DNA of 18,956 nt from JAVBKB01 sp031554275. GTDB lineage: Bacteria; Bacillota; Bacilli; JARBTR01. Position 1 is the stretch's first letter. The number at the start of each line of letters is the position of its first letter. The notes under the pieces are model-generated. The model did not search any database and had not been told where the DNA came from. It saw only the letters and a program-made list of their open reading frames with translations. Both the position numbers and the translations under genes were made by a program. The stretch is taken from positions 1-18,956 of the forward strand of contig JAVBKB010000171.1 of the NCBI GenBank assembly GCA_031554275.1. The letters run 5' to 3'. This document shows positions 1 through 7,482 of this stretch, piece after piece.

Positions 1-1119
1 GTATTGTTCAGAAGCTGCCGTTAACCCTGTTCCACGAAGCATTTTAAGAAATCCAAGCTGTAATTCCTCGGGTCTGAGAGAATAAACATCATTGAAAGTC
101 TTTCGAAAAGAATCGTAGTCTTCCTCTGGTAATCCAGCAATCAAATCGAGATGTTGATCAATCTTGCCTCCATTCTTAATCATCGTAACTATCCGTGATA
201 GTTTTTCAAAATTCTGTTTGCGATTGACTAGGTGGTTGGTATGATCGTTGGTTGATTGCACTCCGATTTCAAAGCGAAACAGTCCAGCAGGGGCGTGCTC
301 ATTTAGGTATGCAATTACTTCAGGTCGCATAATATCAGCAGTGATTTCAAATTGGATGCTCATTTGTGGTTTGTGGTTCTTGATCAGGAAATCAAAAATA
401 TCCATCGCATAACTTCGACTAATATTGAATGTTCGGTCCATAAATTTGATTGTTTTCACACCATTATCTATCAAATATTGTAGATCTGCTTTAGCACGTT
501 CCTTGTCAAAATATCGCACACCAACTTCGATCGAGGATAGGCAGAACTGACAGTTAAATGGACAACCCCTTGATGTCTCGAAATAAGCAATTCGATTTGG
601 TAGATGAGGTAAATCTTCATCAAAGCGGTATGGTGAAGGAATCGAACTTAAATTAACCTTTGTTCTTGGTAGATTAAGAAGTACTTGGTCTTGCTGTCGG
701 AAGGCAACTCCAGCAACCTGCTCTAAGCTTTGATTGTTTGCCAGCTTTTCTAATAATTCTTTGAAAGTCGCTTCGCCTTCACCAATAACAACTGCATCGA
801 TTTCTGGGATTCTTTCAAGCCACTCTATAGCATTATAAGAAACCTCTGGTCCTCCCAAAATTATTTTGCAAGTTGGTTTGACTTTCTTGAGAAGCTGAAC
901 TATTTTGCAAGTTTCTTCGATGTTCCAAATATAGCATGAGAAACCAATAACATCAGGGTTTTGGTTAAATAAATCAGTCACAATGTGCATGATCGGATCT
1001 TTAATCACATATTCTCGAATTTCTACTTGAAATTCAGGTGCAGCAAATGCTTTAAGAAAACGTAACGCAAGATTTGTGTGGATGTACTTTGCATTTAAGG
1101 TTGTTCCAATTATTTTCAT
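1..1119 (-). CDS. B12-binding domain radical SAM protein (DUF4080-like), partial
   Basis: The frame is open from the start codon at 1119 to the window edge, giving 373 codons with the C-terminus missing, so the gene is truncated by the window and not broken. Residues 1 to about 140 look like a cobalamin-binding Rossmann domain, with VIGFSCYIWN, ILGGPEVS and VVIGEGEATF. The radical SAM domain follows with the cluster motif RGCPFNCQFC, whose cysteines are C186, C190 and C193 (CX3CX2C), then KTIKFMDRTFN and FRFEIGVQS. This combination is typical of the DUF4080 group of B12-dependent radical SAM proteins, which are usually about 550-600 residues long. The substrate is unknown; methyl transfer or another radical modification is possible but not shown here. 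The start is supported by a CGGAG ribosome binding site (about 1127-1131, minus strand) some 7 bases upstream. The gene is divergent from the oxidoreductase operon. Confidence 0.85.
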   Translation of the reverse strand, partial: MKIIGTTLNAKYIHTNLALRFLKAFAAPEFQVEIREYVIKDPIMHIVTDLFNQNPDVIGFSCYIWNIEETCKIVQLLKKVKPTCKIILGGPEVSYNAIEWLERIPEIDAVVIGEGEATFKELLEKLANNQSLEQVAGVAFRQQDQVLLNLPRTKVNLSSIPSPYRFDEDLPHLPNRIAYFETSRGCPFNCQFCLSSIEVGVRYFDKERAKADLQYLIDNGVKTIKFMDRTFNISRSYAMDIFDFLIKNHKPQMSIQFEITADIMRPEVIAYLNEHAPAGLFRFEIGVQSTNDHTNHLVNRKQNFEKLSRIVTMIKNGGKIDQHLDLIAGLPEEDYDSFRKTFNDVYSLRPEELQLGFLKMLRGTGLTAASEQY

Positions 1120-1323
1120 AGAATACTCCGACAAGTTTAGTTGAATTTCTGCTTGATAAGTCTCATCATAACACAATAATTCACTTTATAAATTATAATG
1201 AAATTGGAAGTAGAAACAGAATGATATTTCTTAATTAGATGAAAGCAAATCAACAAGACAGAAATCACAATTTTATTGAGCAAGGATCTTAAATAGAAAT
1301 TCTGTTATATATATTAATAGCCA

Positions 1324-1386
1324 CTGTATTAGTACAAGAATGCATCTGATTATGCATTATTTTGAAAAAATGCACACCTGTACTAG
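1324..1386. promoter_or_regulatory. Nested inverted repeats, candidate operator
   Basis: A perfect 7-bp inverted repeat AATGCAT (1339-1345) / ATGCATT (1352-1358) is separated by 6 bases. A longer imperfect inverted repeat encloses it: TAGTACAAGAATGCA (1330-1344) pairs with TGCACACCTGTACTA (1371-1385) at 12 of 15 positions. Both lie upstream of the candidate -35 box at 1405, where an activator or repressor dimer would be expected to bind. The regulator is not identifiable from the window. Confidence 0.4.
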
Positions 1387-1404
1387 ATAAAAATAGTGAA
1401 CTGT

Positions 1405-1433
1405 TTGCATTTTATTGTGTTCAACGATATGAT
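1405..1433 (+). promoter_or_regulatory. Sigma-A-type promoter for the 2-oxoacid oxidoreductase operon
   Basis: TTGCAT (1405-1410) and TATGAT (1428-1433) are separated by exactly 17 bases. The -10 box matches the consensus at 5 of 6 positions and the -35 box at 3 of 6. Transcription would start near 1440, giving a leader of about 45 bases before the ATG at 1486. This is sequence inference only. Confidence 0.55.
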
Positions 1434-1485
1434 GTATGCATAAACTATTAATAATTAAAAATACTAAATAAGTAAGGGTGAGAAG

Positions 1486-2499
1486 ATGGCACAGTTACCA
1501 ATGAAAAATGAGAATGGGATGTTCGAAATCAGACTTGAATCCATTGGGGGGTTAGGTGCAAACTTAGCTGGGAAAATGCTTGCGGAATCTGGCGTTATTG
1601 GACATGGTTTTAATGGCGCTAATTTCGCTTCATATGGCTCTGAGAAGAAAGGGTCCCCAGTGAAAAGTTTTGTCCGTTTCAGTGATGAAGGTGTGGAGAT
1701 CCGCGATCACAGTCCAATAGAGCAACCAAATGTTGTCGGGGTTTTTCATGAAGCACTTTATAAAACATTAGATGTAGTCAGTGGTCTAAGACCAGGTGGG
1801 ATCATCTTGGTCAATTCAACAAGAGGTTTTGAAGATATCAAGAAGGATTTGCATATTGAATATGGAACTCTAGCTGTAGTAGATGCGCTAGGGATTGCAG
1901 TGGATGAGAAAACGAAAATTAATACAGCAATGCTTGGTGCTTTATACCGTGTGATCGAATTTCTCAATCCAGATACCATGCGCGATGTGATTAAGAAAAC
2001 CTTTGAGAAGAAATATCCGCATTTTGTTGAGCCAAATATCCGTACTTTTAATCGTGGTTACGATGAAGTTAAATTTATTAAGTATGAAACGCCAACTGAT
2101 ATAAAAGTAGTTGATTTTCAAAGAAAGCCACCGCAATTGGGCTACTTAACGCAAGTACAGGGTGGCGTTATCACTGCGCAAGCGAATAGTTTGAAGAAGG
2201 ATTTGAGTAGCTCCCGTGAAGGATTTTTGCCAGAACTTTCACATGAAAAGTGCATTCACTGCGCTTCTTGTGATACGGCTTGCCCTGATTTCTGCTTTGT
2301 TTGGGAGGCAGCCGAGGATAAAAAGGGTAGAAAGCAAATGATGCTTAAGGGGATTGATTATCAATATTGTAAAGGTTGTTTAAAATGTGTAATCGCTTGT
2401 CCAACTGGAGCGCTTTCAGAGCTTCGTGAAGTATTTGGTTATGCTGATAATCACATGGTTAAGCACGACTTTCCATACGTAAGCGGGGGTGTAAAATAA
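1486..2499 (+). CDS. 2-oxoacid:ferredoxin oxidoreductase, fused gamma and delta (2x[4Fe-4S]) subunits
   Basis: This chain carries two of the four parts of a ferredoxin-dependent 2-oxoacid oxidoreductase, which oxidatively decarboxylates a 2-oxoacid to acyl-CoA and reduces ferredoxin. Residues about 10-190 are the gamma (catalytic domain III) region, with IGGLGANLAGKMLAESG and FASYGSEKKGSPVKSF. Residues about 245-320 are a delta-type ferredoxin domain with two complete [4Fe-4S] motifs: C256-C259-C262-C266 followed by P, and C295-C298-C301-C305 followed by P. These clusters would carry electrons from the TPP site to an external ferredoxin. The ATG at 1486 follows AAGGGTGAG at a normal distance. 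The stop overlaps the next start as TAATG, which suggests translational coupling to the alpha/beta chain. Pyruvate is a likely substrate, but a branched-chain or other 2-oxoacid cannot be excluded by eye. Confidence 0.88.
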   Translation: MAQLPMKNENGMFEIRLESIGGLGANLAGKMLAESGVIGHGFNGANFASYGSEKKGSPVKSFVRFSDEGVEIRDHSPIEQPNVVGVFHEALYKTLDVVSGLRPGGIILVNSTRGFEDIKKDLHIEYGTLAVVDALGIAVDEKTKINTAMLGALYRVIEFLNPDTMRDVIKKTFEKKYPHFVEPNIRTFNRGYDEVKFIKYETPTDIKVVDFQRKPPQLGYLTQVQGGVITAQANSLKKDLSSSREGFLPELSHEKCIHCASCDTACPDFCFVWEAAEDKKGRKQMMLKGIDYQYCKGCLKCVIACPTGALSELREVFGYADNHMVKHDFPYVSGGVK

Positions 2500-4778
2500 T
2501 GACGACAACAAAGTCAAAAGTTGCAGAACAGGTTGTTACATTTGAATCTGGTAACGAAATGGCAGCCATTGCGGCAGCACATATAAATTATCACATTATG
2601 GGGTACTTCCCGATTTCTCCTTCAACGGAAGTTGCGCAGTATCTTGATATGATGAAAGCTCGTGGTGAACACGATATTAAACTAATTGCTGCCGATGGTG
2701 AACATGGTTCAGCAGGAATTTGTTATGGTGCTGCTGTCACAGGTGCTCGTGTTTTTAACGCAACAAGTGCGAATGGTTTCATGTATATGCTTGAACAAAT
2801 GCCAGTGCAATCTGGAACTAGATTTCCGATGGTCATGAACCTTGTGAATCGTTCCGTCAGTGGTCCGCTTGATATTCGTGGCGACCATTCTGATCTGTAT
2901 TATGGCTTGAACATTGGCTGGGTGATACTCACTGCAAGAACGCCACAGATGGTTTACGACATGAACATAATGGCTTTACGTATTGCTGAAGATGCTGATG
3001 TGCGTTTGCCAGTGATCGTTTCATATGATGGTTATTTCACTTCACATCAAAAACGTAAGGTGAATTATTTTAAAGATCGTAAAATTGTCCAAGACTTTGT
3101 TGGTGAAGCGCCAACAAATTTCCCGCAAATTCGTGATTTATCAAAGCCGATTTCAATTGGTGCGCATATGGCTGGTGATGATTTCATGAATAATCATTTT
3201 CAGCAATCAGAAGCAATGTATAATGCTGCTGGTGTCTTCAATCAAGTAGCTTCGGAATATGCTGAGATTTCAGGACGCTCATATGGACCGTTAGATTTAT
3301 ATCAAATGGATGATGCTGAAGTGGCAGTTTTCCTTATTAATTCTGCAGCTGAAACGGCAAAAGATGTTGTTGATGAACTCCGTGCAAAAGGTGTGAAGGC
3401 AGGTCTTATTAGTCCGAACATCATTCGTCCGTTTCCAAAGCAAGAGATGCTTGCGGCGCTAAAGGGTGTTAAAGTTCTACTTGTTGGTGAACGTGCAGAT
3501 TCATACGGTGCACATGGTCCGAATATGACAACAGAAATTAAGGCTGCCCTGCAAGAAGATAAACAGAGTGACACAATCGTATTAAGTCGTGTGTTTGGAC
3601 TCGGTGGAAAGGATTTCTACCCAGATGATGCACATGCATTCTTTGCAGCGACCGTGAAAGCACTTGAAGTAGGCAATGATGTTCCGTTATTTGCTTATCA
3701 TGACGTGAACGAAGGCAAACCAGAAAATGCATTAGCACCTGTTATTGAACCACAGCATAGTGATGCGTATAACTCAGGATTAATTACTGTTACAGCTGAC
3801 GCAGAAACAGGTAAGCTTGCTGTTAAAGTTCCACCGATTCGTCAATTGATGGCAAAACCGAAGCGATTAGCATCTGGTCATGGTGCATGTCCAGGTTGCG
3901 GGATCTTCCCAGCACTTGAGCTTTTCTTTAAGGGAATTGAGGGCGACATCGTTGTACTTTTCCAAACAGGTTGCGCATATGTAGTTACAACTGCATATCC
4001 ATATACATCTCATAAACAGAATTTCTTGCACAACTTGTTCCAAAATGGCGCAGCAACGCTTTCAGGAACAGTAGAAGCATTTCTAGAGTTAAAACGTCGT
4101 GGCGAAGTCAATGTATCAGATGATGCAACCTTCATTATGATAACTGGTGATGGTGGTATGGATATAGGAATGGGATCGGCGATTGGTACGGCACTTCGTG
4201 GACATAAACTCATCATGTTGGAGTACGACAATGAAGGCTACATGAACACAGGTTCACAGATGTCCTACTCAACCCCGATGGGGCATATGACATCAACAAC
4301 TAGTGTCGGTCGTACGCAACAAGGGAAGTCATTCCATCACAAAGATACCGCACAAATTATGGCTGCATGTAATATTCCTTATGTATTTACTGCATCTGAA
4401 GCATTTCCGCAAGATGTGCTGAAAAAAGCTGCCAAAGCGCAGTGGTATGCACAAAATGTTGGGACTGTATATGGCAAGATGCTGATCACATGTCCGCTCA
4501 ACTGGAAGTCTGAAGAAAAGTATGGGCAAACTGTTCTTGAAGCAGCAGTGAATTGTAACTTCTTCCCGCTATATGAAGTAGAGAGAGGCATTACAACAAT
4601 CTCCTATAATCCAGAGGAGAAGAACAAGAAAATCGAATCAGCAGAATGGCTACGTTTCATGGGGAAATCAAAACACTTATTGAAACCAGAAAATGAAGCC
4701 ATGCTGAAAGAATTTGATCATGAAATAGATCGTCGTTGGCAGAAACTGAAAGCAAAACATGAAAATCCAGCGTTATAA
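2499..4778 (+). CDS. 2-oxoacid:ferredoxin oxidoreductase, fused alpha and beta (TPP-binding) subunits
   Basis: This 759-residue chain completes the oxidoreductase. Residues about 13-245 are the alpha pyrimidine-binding domain, with YFPISPSTEVAQYLD, ADGEHGSAGICYGAAVTGAR and NRSVSGPLDIRGDHSD. Residues about 260-390 are the alpha C-terminal (domain II) region, with SPNIIRPFPKQEM and VLLVGERADSYGAHGP. Residues about 455-700 are the beta subunit: HGACPGCG (C464, C467), FQTGCAYVVTT, and the TPP/Mg2+ motif GDGGMDIGMGSAIG at 550 with its partner asparagine at 578, a spacing matching the GDG-X24-27-N rule. CPGCG is the start of the beta-type cluster motif, so a third cluster is plausible. The gene starts on the last base of the upstream stop codon and is followed by a terminator, so the two genes form one operon. 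Confidence 0.88.
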   Translation: MTTTKSKVAEQVVTFESGNEMAAIAAAHINYHIMGYFPISPSTEVAQYLDMMKARGEHDIKLIAADGEHGSAGICYGAAVTGARVFNATSANGFMYMLEQMPVQSGTRFPMVMNLVNRSVSGPLDIRGDHSDLYYGLNIGWVILTARTPQMVYDMNIMALRIAEDADVRLPVIVSYDGYFTSHQKRKVNYFKDRKIVQDFVGEAPTNFPQIRDLSKPISIGAHMAGDDFMNNHFQQSEAMYNAAGVFNQVASEYAEISGRSYGPLDLYQMDDAEVAVFLINSAAETAKDVVDELRAKGVKAGLISPNIIRPFPKQEMLAALKGVKVLLVGERADSYGAHGPNMTTEIKAALQEDKQSDTIVLSRVFGLGGKDFYPDDAHAFFAATVKALEVGNDVPLFAYHDVNEGKPENALAPVIEPQHSDAYNSGLITVTADAETGKLAVKVPPIRQLMAKPKRLASGHGACPGCGIFPALELFFKGIEGDIVVLFQTGCAYVVTTAYPYTSHKQNFLHNLFQNGAATLSGTVEAFLELKRRGEVNVSDDATFIMITGDGGMDIGMGSAIGTALRGHKLIMLEYDNEGYMNTGSQMSYSTPMGHMTSTTSVGRTQQGKSFHHKDTAQIMAACNIPYVFTASEAFPQDVLKKAAKAQWYAQNVGTVYGKMLITCPLNWKSEEKYGQTVLEAAVNCNFFPLYEVERGITTISYNPEEKNKKIESAEWLRFMGKSKHLLKPENEAMLKEFDHEIDRRWQKLKAKHENPAL

Positions 4779-4806
4779 AACAAAATGATGGGTAAGATAA
4801 ATTTCT

Positions 4807-4848
4807 GCTCCAGAGAATCTGATTTTGAGATTTCTTTGGAGCTTTTTT
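4807..4848 (+). terminator. Rho-independent terminator of the oxidoreductase operon
   Basis: GCTCCAGAGAA (from 4807) pairs with TTTCTTTGGAGC (ending 4842), allowing one or two mismatches. A run of six T follows at 4843-4848. It lies 28 bases after the stop of the alpha/beta chain. Confidence 0.8.
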
Positions 4849-4869
4849 CATACTTGTTTTTCATTCCAG

Positions 4870-4890
4870 CCTAATTTTTCTGTGATTAGG
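4870..4890. promoter_or_regulatory. Short inverted repeat upstream of ptsI
   Basis: CCTAAT (4870-4875) and ATTAGG (4885-4890) form a perfect 6-bp inverted repeat with a 9-base spacer, about 100 bases before ptsI. It could be an operator half-site pair. With arms this short, chance is also possible. A TATATT at 4953-4958 could be the ptsI -10 box but lacks a good -35. Confidence 0.25.
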
Positions 4891-4992
4891 ATAACCAGAG
4901 TCAAGGATGCCCCCTATCAAATTTCAATAGTCTATTAACTTTAATCACCACATATATTTGTAGAACAAGAACACTACAAAAAGGATGAAGTG

Positions 4993-6729
4993 ATGATGAC
5001 TAGACATTTCAAAGGGCTTGCAGCTTCAGAAGGAATTGCAATTGCAAAAGCGTATCTATATATTGAACCACAATTAATTATCTCAAATGAGAATGTAGTG
5101 GACGTCGCAAATGAAGTGATGCAACTTGAAAACGCCTTCGAACAATCAAGACACCAGATCCAAATTTTAAAAGAAAATAGTCAGCTAGAAACTGATTTAT
5201 CATTAGTATTTGAAGCACATATTGTCATGTTGTCTGATCAGGAATGGATTAATTCTATAAAAGAAAGAATCATATCTGAAAGAATTTCAGCTGCTTATGC
5301 GCTTGAAAGTGTGTCAGCAGCAAACATTATGATGCTGGAGTCACTTGCGAATACATATTTACAAGAAAGGGTAGCGGATATTCGCGATGTGGTTAGAAGG
5401 GTAACCAGCAATTTGTTGGGGGCGCAATTGCCAAATTTAAGTGTGATCCAAGAAGAGGTTATTTTGGTGGCGCATGATTTAACCCCTTCAGATACTGTGC
5501 AACTTAGTAAGCAGTTTATACAGGGATTTATTACTGAAATTGGTGGAAAAACGACTCATGCAGCTATTCTGGCACGAGCACTGAGAATACCAGCAGTGGT
5601 TGGAGCTAAAGCTTCAACGGCAACAATCAATCATGGCGATTGGATTATTATGGATGGTTCAACTGGAGAAATAATCATCAATCCAACATTGGAAGAGCTG
5701 ACATTCTACCAAAAAAAAATCGAAGAAAATGCTACTCTTCAACAAGTGTTTGAGAAGCTCTCTCATGAAAAAACACGTACTGCAGATGGGAAAAATATTG
5801 CCGTTGCAGCAAATATTGGCTCATTACATGACCTAGAAGATGTCATTCAAACTGGTGCAGAGGGAATTGGTCTATTTCGAACAGAGTTTCTGTTCATGGA
5901 ATCTGTTGGATTGCCGACTGAGGAACAGCAGTTTCTTGTATACAAAGAGGTTCTTCAAGCAATGGGCGAGCAAGCAGTAATCGTGAGGACCTTGGATATT
6001 GGGGGCGATAAGCAGCATAAGAATATTCAACTTCAGGTTGAAGCAAATCCATTTATGGGTCTTAGGGCTGTCCGCTTTTGTCTTGAAAATGAAGTGATAT
6101 TTCGTACTCAATTGCGTGCGTTATTACGGGCAAGCACGTTTGGGAATCTCAAAATTCTTTTTCCGATGATCGCAACAATTGATGAACTGAAGCAATGCAA
6201 AAGAATACTCCAAGAAGAGAAGAATCAACTAATAGTAGAGAATCAGCCAGTTGCGGATATCGAAATTGGCATCATGGTAGAAATCCCAGCAACAGCCATC
6301 TTGGCAGATCAGTTCGTCAATGAGGTGGATTTTTTCAGTATTGGTACCAATGATTTGATACAGTACACAATGGCTGCTGACCGCATGAATGAGCGTGTTT
6401 CGCATTTGTATCAACCTTATAATCCAGCGGTATTGCGGATGATCAAAAATGTAATTGACGCTTCTCATCAGGCTGGAAAGTGGACAGGTATCTGTGGTGA
6501 GATGGCAAGCGAGACATTAGCAATTCCAATTCTACTTGGACTTGGAATGGATGAACTGTCAATGAGCACTTCATCCATTCTCAAAGCCAGACATACAATT
6601 CAACACTTGCATGTCACGGAAGCTTCTCAGCTAGCGCATTTGGCATTGGAAAAGGCAACAGCGGAGGAAGTTGTCAACTTAGTGCAGGGGAAAACTATGC
6701 AAAGGAATTCCTTGAGCAAACCATGTTAG
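4993..6729 (+). CDS. ptsI: Phosphoenolpyruvate-protein phosphotransferase (PTS enzyme I)
   Basis: Enzyme I takes phosphate from PEP and passes it to HPr, the first cytoplasmic step of sugar uptake by the phosphotransferase system. The N-terminus GLAASEGIAIAKAYLY is typical. The swivelling phosphohistidine domain carries GGKTTHAAILARALRIPAVVG, with the active His at about residue 189. The PEP-binding TIM barrel shows RTLDIGGDK, NPFMGLRAVRF, GIMVEIPATA and GTNDLIQYTMAADR, and ends with GICGEMAS, whose cysteine (about residue 501) matches the catalytic Cys502 of E. coli. The length of 578 residues is normal. Three starts are possible in a row: GTG 4990, ATG 4993 and ATG 4996. I choose ATG 4993 because AAGGA (4981-4985) lies 7 bases upstream. 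No ptsH is next to it, which is unusual since ptsH-ptsI is a common operon. No convincing -35/-10 pair was found upstream. Confidence 0.93.
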   Translation: MMTRHFKGLAASEGIAIAKAYLYIEPQLIISNENVVDVANEVMQLENAFEQSRHQIQILKENSQLETDLSLVFEAHIVMLSDQEWINSIKERIISERISAAYALESVSAANIMMLESLANTYLQERVADIRDVVRRVTSNLLGAQLPNLSVIQEEVILVAHDLTPSDTVQLSKQFIQGFITEIGGKTTHAAILARALRIPAVVGAKASTATINHGDWIIMDGSTGEIIINPTLEELTFYQKKIEENATLQQVFEKLSHEKTRTADGKNIAVAANIGSLHDLEDVIQTGAEGIGLFRTEFLFMESVGLPTEEQQFLVYKEVLQAMGEQAVIVRTLDIGGDKQHKNIQLQVEANPFMGLRAVRFCLENEVIFRTQLRALLRASTFGNLKILFPMIATIDELKQCKRILQEEKNQLIVENQPVADIEIGIMVEIPATAILADQFVNEVDFFSIGTNDLIQYTMAADRMNERVSHLYQPYNPAVLRMIKNVIDASHQAGKWTGICGEMASETLAIPILLGLGMDELSMSTSSILKARHTIQHLHVTEASQLAHLALEKATAEEVVNLVQGKTMQRNSLSKPC

Positions 6730-6752
6730 AATCTCAAAAATAGCCACAAAAA

Positions 6753-6779
6753 AATCGACCTCAATTACTGAGGTCGATT
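6753..6779. terminator. Terminator between convergent ptsI and rpsT
   Basis: AATCGACCTC (6753-6762) and GAGGTCGATT (6770-6779) form a perfect 10-bp stem with a 7-base loop. On the minus strand the stem is followed by a T-rich run (A-rich 6747-6754 on plus), so it is a canonical intrinsic terminator for rpsT. On the plus strand the tail is GAATTTGATT, so it is weaker there but probably also ends ptsI transcripts. Confidence 0.85.
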
Positions 6780-6787
6780 GAATTTGA

Positions 6788-7045
6788 TTACAAGCTGTTA
6801 ACTTTTTTTGTTAAACGTGATTTCTTACGAGCAGCAGCATTCTTATGAATAAGTCCTTTAGTTGCAGCTTTGTCTAATTGCTTAGCAGCTGTAACAACTA
6901 AATCTTTTGCTTTTTCATCATTTGTTTGAACTGCAGCTTCTGCCTTCTTAACAGAAGTACGTAATGCAGATTTTTGAGCTGAGTTTAATGCGTTTGCTTT
7001 CTCGTTTGTTTTTACACGCTTGATAGCTGATTTAATATTTGCCAT
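6788..7045 (-). CDS. rpsT: 30S ribosomal protein S20
   Basis: S20 is a primary 16S rRNA-binding protein of the small subunit. The 85-residue lysine- and alanine-rich sequence begins MANIKSAIKRVKTNEKAN and ends AAARKKSRLTKKVNSL, both highly characteristic of the bacterial family, and the length is normal. The start at 7045 follows a strong GGGGGTGA ribosome binding site (7051-7058, minus strand). The gene is transcribed alone, divergently from gpr, from an extended -10 promoter about 100 bases upstream. It stops just inside the shared terminator with ptsI. S20 synthesis is autoregulated in E. coli; the hairpin in the leader here could have a related role, but that is inference. Confidence 0.97.
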   Translation of the reverse strand: MANIKSAIKRVKTNEKANALNSAQKSALRTSVKKAEAAVQTNDEKAKDLVVTAAKQLDKAATKGLIHKNAAARKKSRLTKKVNSL

Positions 7046-7073
7046 TCAAGTCACCCCCTGAAATGAAGTTGAG

Positions 7074-7098
7074 GCAACCAAATAACAGGTTATTAGGC
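7074..7098 (-). promoter_or_regulatory. Hairpin in the rpsT leader
   Basis: Within the predicted leader of about 98 bases, AATAAC (7081-7086) and GTTATT (7089-7094) form a perfect stem. Outside an A-A mismatch, CC and GG extend it, and GGC/GCC pairing is possible further out. It ends about 15-20 bases upstream of the Shine-Dalgarno sequence, so it could affect rpsT translation. Confidence 0.35.
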
Positions 7099-7149
7099 CC
7101 CAATTGCTTATGAATTATTGTTCGAATAATTATTACTACAACATTCGAT

Positions 7150-7178
7150 ATTCTATCAAATTACGCAGAGTATTGCAA
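7150..7178 (-). promoter_or_regulatory. Sigma-A promoter of rpsT with extended -10
   Basis: Read on the minus strand, TTGCAA (7178-7173) is followed after exactly 17 bases by TAGAAT (7155-7150). TG one base before the -10 box makes an extended -10. Transcription would start near 7143. This is the best-formed promoter in the window, as expected for a ribosomal protein gene. Confidence 0.75.
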
Positions 7179-7223
7179 GTTTTCTATGAATATCGGTATG
7201 GAAATCCATTTTCAGTTGATTGT

Positions 7224-7310
7224 ACATTAATTTTCACAGCATAGCGGTGGGAGTTGTATTGATCGAAAAACCAAGCAATCACATAAAATGAACTCTGTGA
7301 AAATTAAAGT
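7224..7310. repeat. Long inverted repeat of unknown nature (MITE-like or structured RNA)
   Basis: TTAATTTTCACAG (7227-7239) is perfectly complementary to CTGTGAAAATTAA (7295-7307). Beyond a single mismatch AC/GT extends it, giving 15 of 16 pairs. The 55-base interior can fold further: AGTT (7252-7255) with AACT (7291-7294, directly inside the outer stem), and TATTGAT with ATCA-C-ATA with one bulge. Neither strand has a T-run after the stem, so it is not an intrinsic terminator. It does not overlap the rpsT or gpr promoters proposed here. It could be a miniature inverted-repeat element or a small structured RNA. Confidence 0.55.
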
Positions 7311-7420
7311 CATAGTTAAAAAAATCTGAGAAATCACTACAGGACCAGAAAATCATCGAAAGAATATTGCTGTGATTATTATACTACAAAAAAATCTTTG
7401 TTTTCCAATCATCGATTTAA

Positions 7421-7449
7421 GAATGAAATATTTTTTTTCGCTCATACTT
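7421..7449 (+). promoter_or_regulatory. Sigma-G-type (forespore) promoter of gpr
   Basis: GAATG (7421-7425) fits the forespore -35 pattern GHATR. CATACTT (7443-7449) fits the -10 pattern CATNHTA at all but the last base. The spacer is 17 bases, and the start would be near 7457, giving a leader of about 25 bases. In Bacillus subtilis gpr is transcribed in the forespore by sigma-F and sigma-G, so both the match and its position make biological sense. Confidence 0.6.
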
Positions 7450-7482
7450 TAAGTATCTATTCAATTAGTAAGGAGATTATTG

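Larger units (their letters stand above)
1120..1485. other. Divergent intergenic region, radical SAM gene / oxidoreductase operon
   Basis: This AT-rich stretch of about 365 bases holds no convincing gene. Its right third contains the promoter of the oxidoreductase operon and an upstream cluster of inverted repeats, both listed separately. On the minus strand a TATAAT hexamer (1192-1197 read on plus) could serve the radical SAM gene, but it has no good -35 partner. Confidence 0.6.
7046..7482. other. Divergent intergenic region between rpsT and gpr
   Basis: This stretch of about 437 bases has no coding frame I would defend. It contains the rpsT leader and promoter (7046-7178), the long inverted repeat (7224-7310), a 9-bp direct repeat AATCATCGA at 7351-7359 and 7407-7415, and the sigma-G-like promoter of gpr (7421-7449). 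Confidence 0.7.

Noticed and set aside
4990..4992. GTG at 4990 as the ptsI start
   Set aside because: It lies only 4 bases from the AAGGA ribosome binding site, while ATG 4993 is at the usual 7-base distance and fits the family N-terminus.
7224..7310. Long inverted repeat as an intrinsic terminator
   Set aside because: No T-run after the stem on either strand, a loop of 55 bases, and no gene ending next to it.
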